Shown here in pieces: positions 1-5,435 of a stretch of DNA of 9,971 nucleotides (position 1 is its first letter; each line of letters opens with the position of its first letter). The notes below the pieces were generated by a model that saw nothing but the letters and a program-made list of their open reading frames with translations, was not told where the DNA came from and searched no databases. The DNA is taken from contig UQRG01000044.1 of assembly GCA_900543365.1 (NCBI GenBank), positions 1 through 9,971 on the forward strand. Direction: 5' to 3'. The DNA comes from an uncultured Eubacterium sp. (GTDB lineage Bacteria > Bacillota > Clostridia > Lachnospirales > CAG-274). The position numbers and the translations under genes were made by a program.

Positions 1-192
1 ATACCTATGAGATTTATAAGAGCTCCTTATATAAAGTGTATTGATAATAAAAATGTGGAGGTGCTTTCAGTAGTAGATGATAAAATTGTTGCAGCAAGAG
101 AAGGTAATATGTTGGTTACAGCATTTCACCCAGAATTAACAGATTGTAATGATGTACATAAATATTTTATTGAAAATATTTGTAATAAATAA
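1..192 (+). CDS. pdxT: PdxT, glutaminase subunit of pyridoxal 5'-phosphate synthase (3' end only)
   Basis: This is the C-terminal part (63 codons) of a class I glutamine amidotransferase; the gene starts upstream of the window and is in frame from base 1. In the family, PdxT hydrolyses glutamine and channels ammonia to PdxS, which makes pyridoxal 5'-phosphate from ribose 5-phosphate and glyceraldehyde 3-phosphate in the cytoplasm. Visible hallmarks are FIRAPYI, the VEVLSVVDDKIVAAREGN stretch, and FHPELTD near the C-terminus, whose His and Glu are the second and third members of the Cys-His-Glu catalytic triad. The nucleophilic Cys would lie upstream and is not visible. The end is intact (VHKYFIENI then TAA). 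The likely partner pdxS would be expected just upstream. A strong terminator follows at once, so this gene is probably last in its transcript. Confidence 0.93.
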   Translation: MPMRFIRAPYIKCIDNKNVEVLSVVDDKIVAAREGNMLVTAFHPELTDCNDVHKYFIENICNK

Positions 193-205
193 TTAAAATT
201 AATTT

Positions 206-254
206 AAACCGATGATATTAAGGATTTTGTCTTATATCATCGGTTTTTATTTTA
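206..254 (+). terminator. Intrinsic terminator of pdxT
   Basis: A perfect 13-bp stem pairs 206-218 (AAACCGATGATAT) with 234-246 (ATATCATCGGTTT). The loop is 15 nt, and a T-rich tail (TTATTTT) follows. It begins 13 nt after the pdxT stop codon and separates pdxT from the phosphate operon. The opposite strand lacks a comparable T run, so it acts mainly on + strand transcripts. Confidence 0.9.
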
Positions 255-283
255 CTAAGATTTTACAAACTTATAACTGAAAA
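251..283 (+). promoter_or_regulatory. Candidate Pho-box-like direct repeats upstream of pstS
   Basis: Three imperfect 11-bp units run head to tail: TTTACTAAGAT (251-261), TTTACAAACTT (262-272) and ATAACTGAAAA (273-283). The hexamers TTTACT, TTTACA and ATAACT resemble the TTAACA-like repeats, spaced by about five bases, that PhoP/PhoB-type regulators recognise. They sit directly upstream of the proposed -35 of a phosphate-uptake operon. The first unit overlaps the T tail of the pdxT terminator. The assignment rests on position and periodicity. In DNA this AT-rich such repeats can arise by chance. Confidence 0.4.
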
Positions 284-287
284 CTGA

Positions 288-316
288 TAGAAGGATAAAA
301 TAGTTTTATATATAAT
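288..316 (+). promoter_or_regulatory. Putative pstS operon promoter
   Basis: A perfect TATAAT -10 hexamer lies at 311-316. Seventeen bases upstream is a poor -35 (TAGAAG, 288-293). A good -10 with a weak -35 is what would be expected of a promoter that depends on an activator such as PhoP. Predicted transcription would start near 323 and leave a leader of about 40 nt before the pstS start codon. Confidence 0.55.
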
Positions 317-363
317 CTTTATTGTAAACAAGAAGAATACATTTTTTAAGGAGATTAAAAAAG

Positions 364-1221
364 ATGAAAAAGACAATTAAATTAATGGTATCTGCGGTTT
401 TAGCTGCAACTATGTTAGTAGGTTGTGGTAGCACAGGAACAACAGAAAGTAGTGAGGGTACAAGTGAAGCTGCATCAAGTGCTAGTAGTGATGATGTAAT
501 CACAATGAGTGGTTCAACATCAATGGAAAAACTTTGCAATACATTAAAGGAAGAATATATGAACAAAACTGGTGTTGAAATTGATGTTCAATTCACAGGT
601 TCAGGTGCAGGTATTCAAGCTGTTTCAGATGGAACTGTTAATATTGGTAACTCATCAAGAGCATTAAAAGATGAGGAAAAGGCTAAAGGTATTTCAGAAA
701 ATATTGTTGCTTTAGATGGTATTGGTATTATTGTTGATAAGGCAAATACTGTAACAGATATTTCTAAGGACAATCTTGCAAAGGTTTATAAAGGTGAAAT
801 AAAGAATTGGAGTGAACTTGGTGGTGCAGATGAACCAATCGTTGTTATTGGTAGAGAAGCTGGTTCTGGTACAAGAGGTGCTTTTGAGGAAATATTAAGT
901 GTTGAAGATAATTGTGTATATGCACAGGAAATTAGTTCAACAGGTGCTGTAATGGCAAAAGTTGCTTCTACTCCTGGTGCAATTGGTTATGTATCACTTG
1001 ATGTAATTGATGATACAGTATCTATATTAAAGGTAGATGGTATTGAAGCTACAGCAGATAATATTAAGAATGGTACATATACTATTCAAAGACCATTTGT
1101 AATGGCTACAAAGGGTGCTATTTCAGAACAGAGCCAGACAGTACAGGATTTCTTTAACTATCTTAATAGTGAAGAGGGTCAGGAAATTATAACTAAGCTT
1201 GGTTTAGTAACAACAAAGTAA
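364..1221 (+). CDS. pstS: PstS, phosphate ABC transporter substrate-binding lipoprotein
   Basis: Surface lipoprotein (285 aa) that captures inorganic phosphate and delivers it to the PstCA channel. The start is supported by AAGGAG at 348-353. Residues 1-20 form a lipoprotein signal (MKKTIKLMVSAVLAATML) with lipobox LVGC, so Cys21 is the predicted lipidated residue. A Ser/Thr/Gly/Glu-rich linker (about 22-44) precedes the binding domain. The PBP-like phosphate-binding motifs are present: SGSTSMEKL at 49-57, TGSGAGIQAVSDGTVNIGNSSR at about 78-99, and GREAGSGTRGAFE at 163-175, which supplies the Arg/Ser/Gly/Thr contacts typical of the family. The C-terminal YLNSEEGQEII is also typical. It is first gene of a five-gene pst-phoU operon, followed by pstC after 37 nt with no obvious hairpin between. 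Probably induced by phosphate starvation. Identification is secure from motifs and neighbours. Confidence 0.97.
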   Translation: MKKTIKLMVSAVLAATMLVGCGSTGTTESSEGTSEAASSASSDDVITMSGSTSMEKLCNTLKEEYMNKTGVEIDVQFTGSGAGIQAVSDGTVNIGNSSRALKDEEKAKGISENIVALDGIGIIVDKANTVTDISKDNLAKVYKGEIKNWSELGGADEPIVVIGREAGSGTRGAFEEILSVEDNCVYAQEISSTGAVMAKVASTPGAIGYVSLDVIDDTVSILKVDGIEATADNIKNGTYTIQRPFVMATKGAISEQSQTVQDFFNYLNSEEGQEIITKLGLVTTK

Positions 1222-1258
1222 TGAATTAATCAGAAATAAATGCTTGAGGTGAATTAGT

Positions 1259-2254
1259 ATGGAAAAAACAGTCACACTAAGCAGTAAGAGGGCTGTCGCA
1301 AATAATGTCGACAGCTCATCTACTGTAAAAAATATGTCAATTAAAGGTGGCAACAGAAGTAAATCTTTTTCAGAAGAATTTATGAAAATTATATTTACAA
1401 TATGTGGTTTTGTTGCTGTTGCTGCTGTAATTGCAATTACTGTATATATGCTTATATCTGGTGTCCCTGCAATATTTAAGGTTGGTATAGCTGAAATGCT
1501 CTTTGGCACAGAGTGGGCACCTACAGCGGCTGAACCGAGTTTTGGCATTGCTTATATTATACTCACTTCTATAATTGGTACTGCTGCTGCTATAGTTATT
1601 GGAGTACCAATTGGACTTTTAACTGCTGTATTTATGTCAGAAGTTGCAACTCCTAAGGTTGCTAAGACAGTTAAACCAGCTGTTGAGCTTCTTGCAGGTA
1701 TTCCATCTATTGTATATGGTTTACTTGGCTTGTTGATTATTAATCCATTAATGGGAAGTATTGAAAAGGCAATATTTGCAAACTCTAAAACTCATATTAT
1801 GAATGGTGGTGCAAATCTTATTTCTGCTGTTATTGTTCTTGCAATTATGATTTTGCCAACAGTTATCAATAGTTCAGAAACAGCCTTAAGAGCTGTACCT
1901 GTACATATGCGTCAAGCAAGTCTTGCTCTTGGTGCAACTCCAACACAAACAATATTTAAAGTAACAATTCCAGCAGCAAAGTCTGGTATTATTACAGCAG
2001 TAGTATTAGGTGTAGGTAGAGCAGTAGGTGAGGCGATGGCTATTGTACTTGTATCTGGTAATACAGTAAATGTTCCATTACCATTTAACTCAGTAAGATT
2101 CCTTACAACTGGTATTGTATCAGAAATGGGATATGCTGAGGGTCTTCATAGACAGGCATTGTTTACAATAGGTCTTGTACTCTTTGCATTTATTATGATT
2201 ATAAACATTATTATTAACAAAATTTTAAAGGGTGGTGAAGATAATGAGAGATAG
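1259..2254 (+). CDS. pstC: PstC, phosphate ABC transporter permease
   Basis: Integral membrane subunit (331 aa) which with PstA forms the phosphate channel. The start follows GAGGTGA at 1246-1252. Residues 1-40 form a hydrophilic, Lys/Arg/Ser-rich cytoplasmic tail, longer than in many PstC proteins. About six membrane segments follow (roughly 42-68, 96-125, 142-163, 186-203, 243-266 and 299-321). The family signature ELLAGIPSIVYGLLGL is at 143-158. The ABC permease EAA-type loop that docks on PstB spans about 209-241 (ALRAVPVHMRQASLALGATP and onward). GVGRAVGEAMAI at 251-262 is a typical PstC/PstA motif. The last 11 bases overlap the pstA start, which suggests translational coupling. Confidence 0.96.
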   Translation: MEKTVTLSSKRAVANNVDSSSTVKNMSIKGGNRSKSFSEEFMKIIFTICGFVAVAAVIAITVYMLISGVPAIFKVGIAEMLFGTEWAPTAAEPSFGIAYIILTSIIGTAAAIVIGVPIGLLTAVFMSEVATPKVAKTVKPAVELLAGIPSIVYGLLGLLIINPLMGSIEKAIFANSKTHIMNGGANLISAVIVLAIMILPTVINSSETALRAVPVHMRQASLALGATPTQTIFKVTIPAAKSGIITAVVLGVGRAVGEAMAIVLVSGNTVNVPLPFNSVRFLTTGIVSEMGYAEGLHRQALFTIGLVLFAFIMIINIIINKILKGGEDNER

Positions 2255-3101
2255 TATTTGTCAAAAGCATATAAGAATAAGTGACAATATTTTAAGATTT
2301 CTAATTTATCTTTCTGCTGGAATTTCAGTTGGTATACTTATTGGTATAATAGGATATGTTGCCTTTAGAGGTCTTGGTTCAATTAGTTGGGAATTTTTAT
2401 CAAGTGTTACATCTGAATTAAATGGTACATTTGGTATTATTGGTAACATTGTAAATACACTTTACATTATTGTTATATCTTTGATTATTGCAACCCCTAT
2501 AGGTATTGGTGCTGCTGTTTACTTAACAGAATATGCTAAAGCAGGTAAAGTAGTACGAATAATTGAGTTTACAACAGAAACTCTTGCAGGTATTCCATCA
2601 ATTATATATGGTTTGTTTGGAATGGCATTTTTTGGCATAACACTTAAACTCAAAACATCAATTCTTTGTGGTTGTCTTACTTTAACAATTATGGTTCTTC
2701 CACTTATTATAAGAACAACACAAGAATCTTTAAAAACTGTTCCTTTAGGTTATAGAACCGGTGCTTTAGGTATTGGTGCAACAAAGTGGTATATGATTAG
2801 AACAATTATTTTACCAAGTGCCTTACCTGGTATTGTTACGGCTGTAATATTAAGTGTAGGTAGAATTGTTGGTGAGTCAGCAGCACTTTTATTTACTGCT
2901 GGTGCCGGTTATTACTTACCAAAGCATTTATTCTCTCACGCACTTAAATCTGGTGGTACACTTACAATACAGATGTATTTAAGTATGGAAAGAGGAGAAT
3001 TTGACAATGCCTTTGGTATAGCACTTGTACTTGTTGTAATTGTACTTGTTATTAATGCTTTAACTAAGGTTATTACTAATAATATGAAAAAGTCTGCTTA
3101 A
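2244..3101 (+). CDS. pstA: PstA, phosphate ABC transporter permease
   Basis: Second channel subunit (285 aa) of the phosphate importer. I chose the ATG at 2244 because the SD-like AAAGGGTGGTG (2227-2237) lies just upstream. An in-frame GTG at 2232 would add four residues but has no ribosome binding site. The gene overlaps pstC by 11 nt. Six predicted membrane segments lie at about 19-41, 65-95, 113-134, 138-157, 193-218 and 255-275. Family motifs are TETLAGIPSIIYGLFGMAFFG (111-131), the EAA-type loop with GALGIGATKWYMIRTIILP (173-191), and SVGRIVGESAALLFTAG (204-220). Its close resemblance to PstC in these motifs reflects the usual heterodimer. Confidence 0.96.
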   Translation: MRDSICQKHIRISDNILRFLIYLSAGISVGILIGIIGYVAFRGLGSISWEFLSSVTSELNGTFGIIGNIVNTLYIIVISLIIATPIGIGAAVYLTEYAKAGKVVRIIEFTTETLAGIPSIIYGLFGMAFFGITLKLKTSILCGCLTLTIMVLPLIIRTTQESLKTVPLGYRTGALGIGATKWYMIRTIILPSALPGIVTAVILSVGRIVGESAALLFTAGAGYYLPKHLFSHALKSGGTLTIQMYLSMERGEFDNAFGIALVLVVIVLVINALTKVITNNMKKSA

Positions 3102-3117
3102 AGAAAGAGGTAATAAA

Positions 3118-3873
3118 ATGGAATCTAAGATTAGCGTATCAAACTTAAACTTATATTATGGTTCAAACCACGCTTTAAAAAATGTTAGTATGGAAATACC
3201 TAAGAAAGAGGTCACAGCTTTTATTGGACCATCTGGTTGTGGTAAGTCTACATTTTTAAAAACATTAAATAGAATGAATGACCTTGTAGATGGTGTAAGA
3301 ATTGATGGTAAAGTTTTACTTGATGGTGAAGATATTTATAGTGCTGATGTAGATACGACTTTGTTAAGAAAAAAAGTAGGTATGGTTTTTCAGCAACCTA
3401 ATCCTTTTCCTATGAGTATTTATGACAATATTGCTTATGGACCGAGAATTCATGGTATTAAGAATAAGGCACAACTTGATGAAATTGTTGAAACTTCTTT
3501 AAGAGGTGCTGCAATTTTTGATGAAGTTAAGGATAGATTAAAAAAGTCTGCTTTAGGTCTTTCTGGTGGTCAGCAACAAAGATTGTGCATAGCAAGAGCT
3601 TTGGCGGTAAAGCCTGATGTGCTTTTAATGGACGAGCCAACTTCAGCCCTTGACCCGATTTCAACATTAAAGGTTGAAGAGTTAATGGCAGAACTTAAGA
3701 ATAATTATACAGTTGTAATTGTAACTCATAATATGCAACAGGCTACTAGAATTGCTGACAACACAGCATTTTTCCTAGTTGGTGAAATGGTAGAAATGAA
3801 TAAAACAGAAACATTGTTCTCAAGACCTATGGATAAGAGAACAGAAGATTATATAACAGGTAGATTTGGCTGA
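3118..3873 (+). CDS. pstB: PstB, phosphate ABC transporter ATP-binding protein
   Basis: Cytoplasmic ATPase (251 aa, the usual PstB size) that powers phosphate import through PstCA. All ABC motifs are intact: Walker A GPSGCGKST (37-45), Q-loop FQQPNPFPMSIYDNIAYGPR (91-110), where the QQPNPFP context is characteristic of PstB, signature LSGGQQQR (148-155), Walker B VLLMDEP (168-174), D-loop SALD (176-179) and H-loop His204. The C-terminal KRTEDYITGRFG is also a PstB hallmark. Start is supported by AAAGAGG (3104-3110). The gap to pstA is 16 nt. Nothing suggests degradation. Confidence 0.98.
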   Translation: MESKISVSNLNLYYGSNHALKNVSMEIPKKEVTAFIGPSGCGKSTFLKTLNRMNDLVDGVRIDGKVLLDGEDIYSADVDTTLLRKKVGMVFQQPNPFPMSIYDNIAYGPRIHGIKNKAQLDEIVETSLRGAAIFDEVKDRLKKSALGLSGGQQQRLCIARALAVKPDVLLMDEPTSALDPISTLKVEELMAELKNNYTVVIVTHNMQQATRIADNTAFFLVGEMVEMNKTETLFSRPMDKRTEDYITGRFG

Positions 3874-3932
3874 TATTTTATATATTATTATGAAAATGCT
3901 AAAGTATAATAGATTTTTATGGAGGTAGGGTT

Positions 3933-4592
3933 ATGCCAAGAAAAACTTTTGAGGCTTCTCTTGAGGATCTTAATGTGGAATTAATTAAAATGGGTGCTAT
4001 TGTTGAAAATGCTATTAATTCAGCAATAATTGCATTAAAAAACAATGATGATAAGTTAGCAAAAGAGGTTGTTGACCAAGATAGAGTTATTGATGATATG
4101 GAGAAAGATATTGAATCAAAGTGTTTGTCTTTAATATTAAGGCAACAACCGGTGGCTTGTGATTTGAGAGTTGTTTCAACGGCTTTAAAGATGGTAACTG
4201 ATATGGAGAGAATAGGTGACCAGGCAGCAGATATTGCTGAACTTGTAATGGGTTTTAATTCAGACTTAAAGTACAGGTCTATTGAGCATATTCCGGCTAT
4301 GGCTGAGGCAGCAGTTTCAATGGTTCACGGAGCTATTGCAGCTTTCGTAAATAATGATATTAATCAAGCAAGAGAAATTATAAAAAAAGATGATATAGTT
4401 GACGAACTTTTTGACAAAGTTAAGTCGGATGTGTCATTAAGTTTGCAAAATGATATTAAAAATTGCGATATGGATATTAATTTCTTAATGATTGCTAAGT
4501 ATCTTGAAAGAATAGGTGACCACGCAGAAAATATATGTGAGTGGATAGAATTCTCTGAAACAGGAGATTACAAAAACGAAAAATTGTTATAG
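3933..4592 (+). CDS. phoU: PhoU, phosphate transport and signalling regulator
   Basis: Cytoplasmic helical protein (219 aa) that in the family restrains the Pst transporter and passes its state to the PhoR sensor kinase, preventing toxic phosphate uptake. It consists of two similar three-helix PhoU repeats (about 10-110 and 115-212). Each carries the acidic metal-binding motif: MERIGDQAADIAE at 91-103 and LERIGDHAENICEW at 191-204. The usual RQQPVACDLRVV (70-81) is present. The start follows GGAGG (3921-3925). It sits 59 nt after pstB, the longest gap in the operon. That gap contains a TATAAT (3905-3910) without a good -35, so a weak internal promoter is possible but unproven. No phoR/phoP genes follow. 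Confidence 0.96.
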   Translation: MPRKTFEASLEDLNVELIKMGAIVENAINSAIIALKNNDDKLAKEVVDQDRVIDDMEKDIESKCLSLILRQQPVACDLRVVSTALKMVTDMERIGDQAADIAELVMGFNSDLKYRSIEHIPAMAEAAVSMVHGAIAAFVNNDINQAREIIKKDDIVDELFDKVKSDVSLSLQNDIKNCDMDINFLMIAKYLERIGDHAENICEWIEFSETGDYKNEKLL

Positions 4593-4615
4593 TCTTTATC
4601 TTTTTTATCCTTTTT

Positions 4616-4654
4616 AACCTCCCAGATATTATAGTTTGGGAGGTTGTTTTATTT
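4616..4654 (+). terminator. Intrinsic terminator of the pst-phoU operon
   Basis: A perfect 9-bp GC-rich stem pairs 4616-4624 (AACCTCCCA) with 4637-4645 (TGGGAGGTT). The loop is 12 nt, and GTTTTATTTAT follows. It lies 23 nt after the phoU stop. On the opposite strand the hairpin is followed by an A-rich run instead of a T run, so it is unlikely to be a standard terminator for the convergent tetR gene. The tail overlaps the last codons of that gene. Confidence 0.8.
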
Positions 4655-5239
4655 ATGTTCAAAATTTATGCCTAATATTTCTAATGTTTTTTTTGAAAAA
4701 AAGTCAATTATCATATCAATAACATCATTGACAGGTAGTTCAGACTCGTTTAACCACCATTGTATCAATACAATAAAAAGAGAAAAAAATGCTTCAGATA
4801 AAAGTTCTGGAGTAAAATTTGTGTCTTTAGTTCTTTTTTTTATTTGACTTATTGAAAAAAGGTCATATTTAAGTTTTTTCTTTAAATTATTTAAAAAGTT
4901 AGGATTGGTTTTGTCTTTTACTAATATGTTAAATATATCTTTATGTTCTTTAAAGTGCAATAACATATCAATTAAATATTTCCTTTGTTCGTCACCTTTT
5001 AAATTTTGTAAATTATTTAATGTGGGGTAGAGTATACTTAATAATTCATTGGAGATAGAATTATAAAGAGCCTCTTTTGTTTCAAAATGAAGATAGAAAG
5101 TTTTTCTATTTATCATTGCTCCTTGAGATATATCAGTAATAGTAATGTTTGCATATCCTTTTTCACTCATAAGCTCTAAAAAAGCTTTTTTTATAGAATT
5201 TTTACTTTTAATAATTCTTAAGTCTGTCTTTTTTTCCAT
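4649..5239 (-). CDS. TetR/AcrR-family transcriptional regulator
   Basis: A 196-aa one-component regulator of the usual TetR size. Residues about 12-58 form the N-terminal DNA-binding domain: a first helix KNSIKKAFLELMSEKGYANI, then the helix-turn-helix ITDISQGAMINRKTFYLHFETKEAL (34-58). The NRKTFYLHF recognition-helix region is typical. The C-terminal part (60-196) is helical, with an aromatic IQWWLNESELP segment near 159-169 like the DhaS-type TetR C-terminal domain. The ligand is unknown. The start is supported by AAGGAG, read on the - strand, at 5252-5247. It is divergent from the adaptor/RND pump genes, the classic layout of a local efflux repressor, and its own -35 lies within an inverted repeat, suggesting autoregulation. 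It converges on phoU but is unlikely to be related to it. Direct proof of target or ligand is lacking. Confidence 0.9.
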   Translation of the reverse strand: MEKKTDLRIIKSKNSIKKAFLELMSEKGYANITITDISQGAMINRKTFYLHFETKEALYNSISNELLSILYPTLNNLQNLKGDEQRKYLIDMLLHFKEHKDIFNILVKDKTNPNFLNNLKKKLKYDLFSISQIKKRTKDTNFTPELLSEAFFSLFIVLIQWWLNESELPVNDVIDMIIDFFSKKTLEILGINFEHK

Positions 5240-5266
5240 AAATTATCTCCTTTATTAATATGATAT

Positions 5267-5295
5267 ATTTTACAACACAAAGGAAAATATTTCAA
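5267..5295 (-). promoter_or_regulatory. Promoter of the tetR-family gene
   Basis: On the - strand, TTGAAA (plus-strand 5295-5290) and TAAAAT (5272-5267) are each 5/6 matches to the sigma-A consensus, with an ideal 17-bp spacer. Transcription would start near 5260, giving a leader of about 20 nt that includes the ribosome binding site. Confidence 0.7.
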
Positions 5296-5301
5296 TATTT
5301 T
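5284..5301. promoter_or_regulatory. Candidate TetR operator (18-bp inverted repeat)
   Basis: The arms AAAATATT (5284-5291) and AATATTTT (5294-5301) are a perfect inverted repeat around a TC centre. The repeat fully covers the -35 hexamer of the divergent regulator's promoter, the right place for an autoregulatory operator of a dimeric repressor. It is made only of A/T in the arms, so chance occurrence in AT-rich DNA is a real alternative. Confidence 0.45.
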
Positions 5302-5333
5302 TTGATGAATAAGCAACAAAAAAATAAAAAGTG

Positions 5334-5365
5334 TATAATATTATATATTCTGTCCAATATTGACC
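5334..5365. promoter_or_regulatory. Further palindromic sites in the divergent intergenic region
   Basis: TATAATATTATA (5334-5345) is a perfect 12-bp palindrome. CAATATTG (5355-5362) is a perfect 8-bp palindrome inside GTCCAATATTGACC. Both contain the AATATT core also present in the inverted repeat at 5284-5301. The second ends one base before the region of the proposed -35 of the adaptor gene. They are possible extra regulator sites. The first also contains a consensus-like TATAAT that could be an alternative -10, although it lacks a good -35. Confidence 0.25.
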
Positions 5366-5366
5366 G

Positions 5367-5394
5367 TTGATTTATTTTGGTAAAGTGTTAGAAT
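5367..5394 (+). promoter_or_regulatory. Putative promoter of the adaptor/RND efflux operon
   Basis: TTGATT (5367-5372, 4/6) and TAGAAT (5389-5394, 5/6) are separated by 16 bp. Transcription would start near 5401, about 35 nt before the adaptor start codon. An alternative is the TATAAT at 5334-5339. The choice cannot be settled from sequence. Confidence 0.45.
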
Positions 5395-5435
5395 AAAATT
5401 AATAGAATATTAAAATACAATTAGGAGGCGATTAT

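Noticed and set aside
317..363. Possible riboswitch or attenuator in the pstS leader
   Set aside because: The leader is only about 40 nt, AT-rich, and contains no stable stem or known aptamer motif beyond the ribosome binding site.
306..566. Open frame on the - strand over the pstS leader and signal region
   Set aside because: It lies antisense to the clear pstS coding region, has no ribosome binding site or family resemblance, and its hydrophobic look comes from the reverse complement of pstS codons.
1222..1258. Possible attenuating hairpin between pstS and pstC, sometimes used to give more PstS than channel
   Set aside because: The 37 nt contain no convincing inverted repeat followed by T residues.
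1204..1548. Open frame on the - strand over the pstC start
   Set aside because: Antisense to pstC, with no recognisable domain and no independent promoter or ribosome binding site.
4644..4847. Open frame on the + strand over the tetR 3' end
   Set aside because: Antisense to the well-supported TetR-family gene. It begins inside the phoU terminator and shows no family features.
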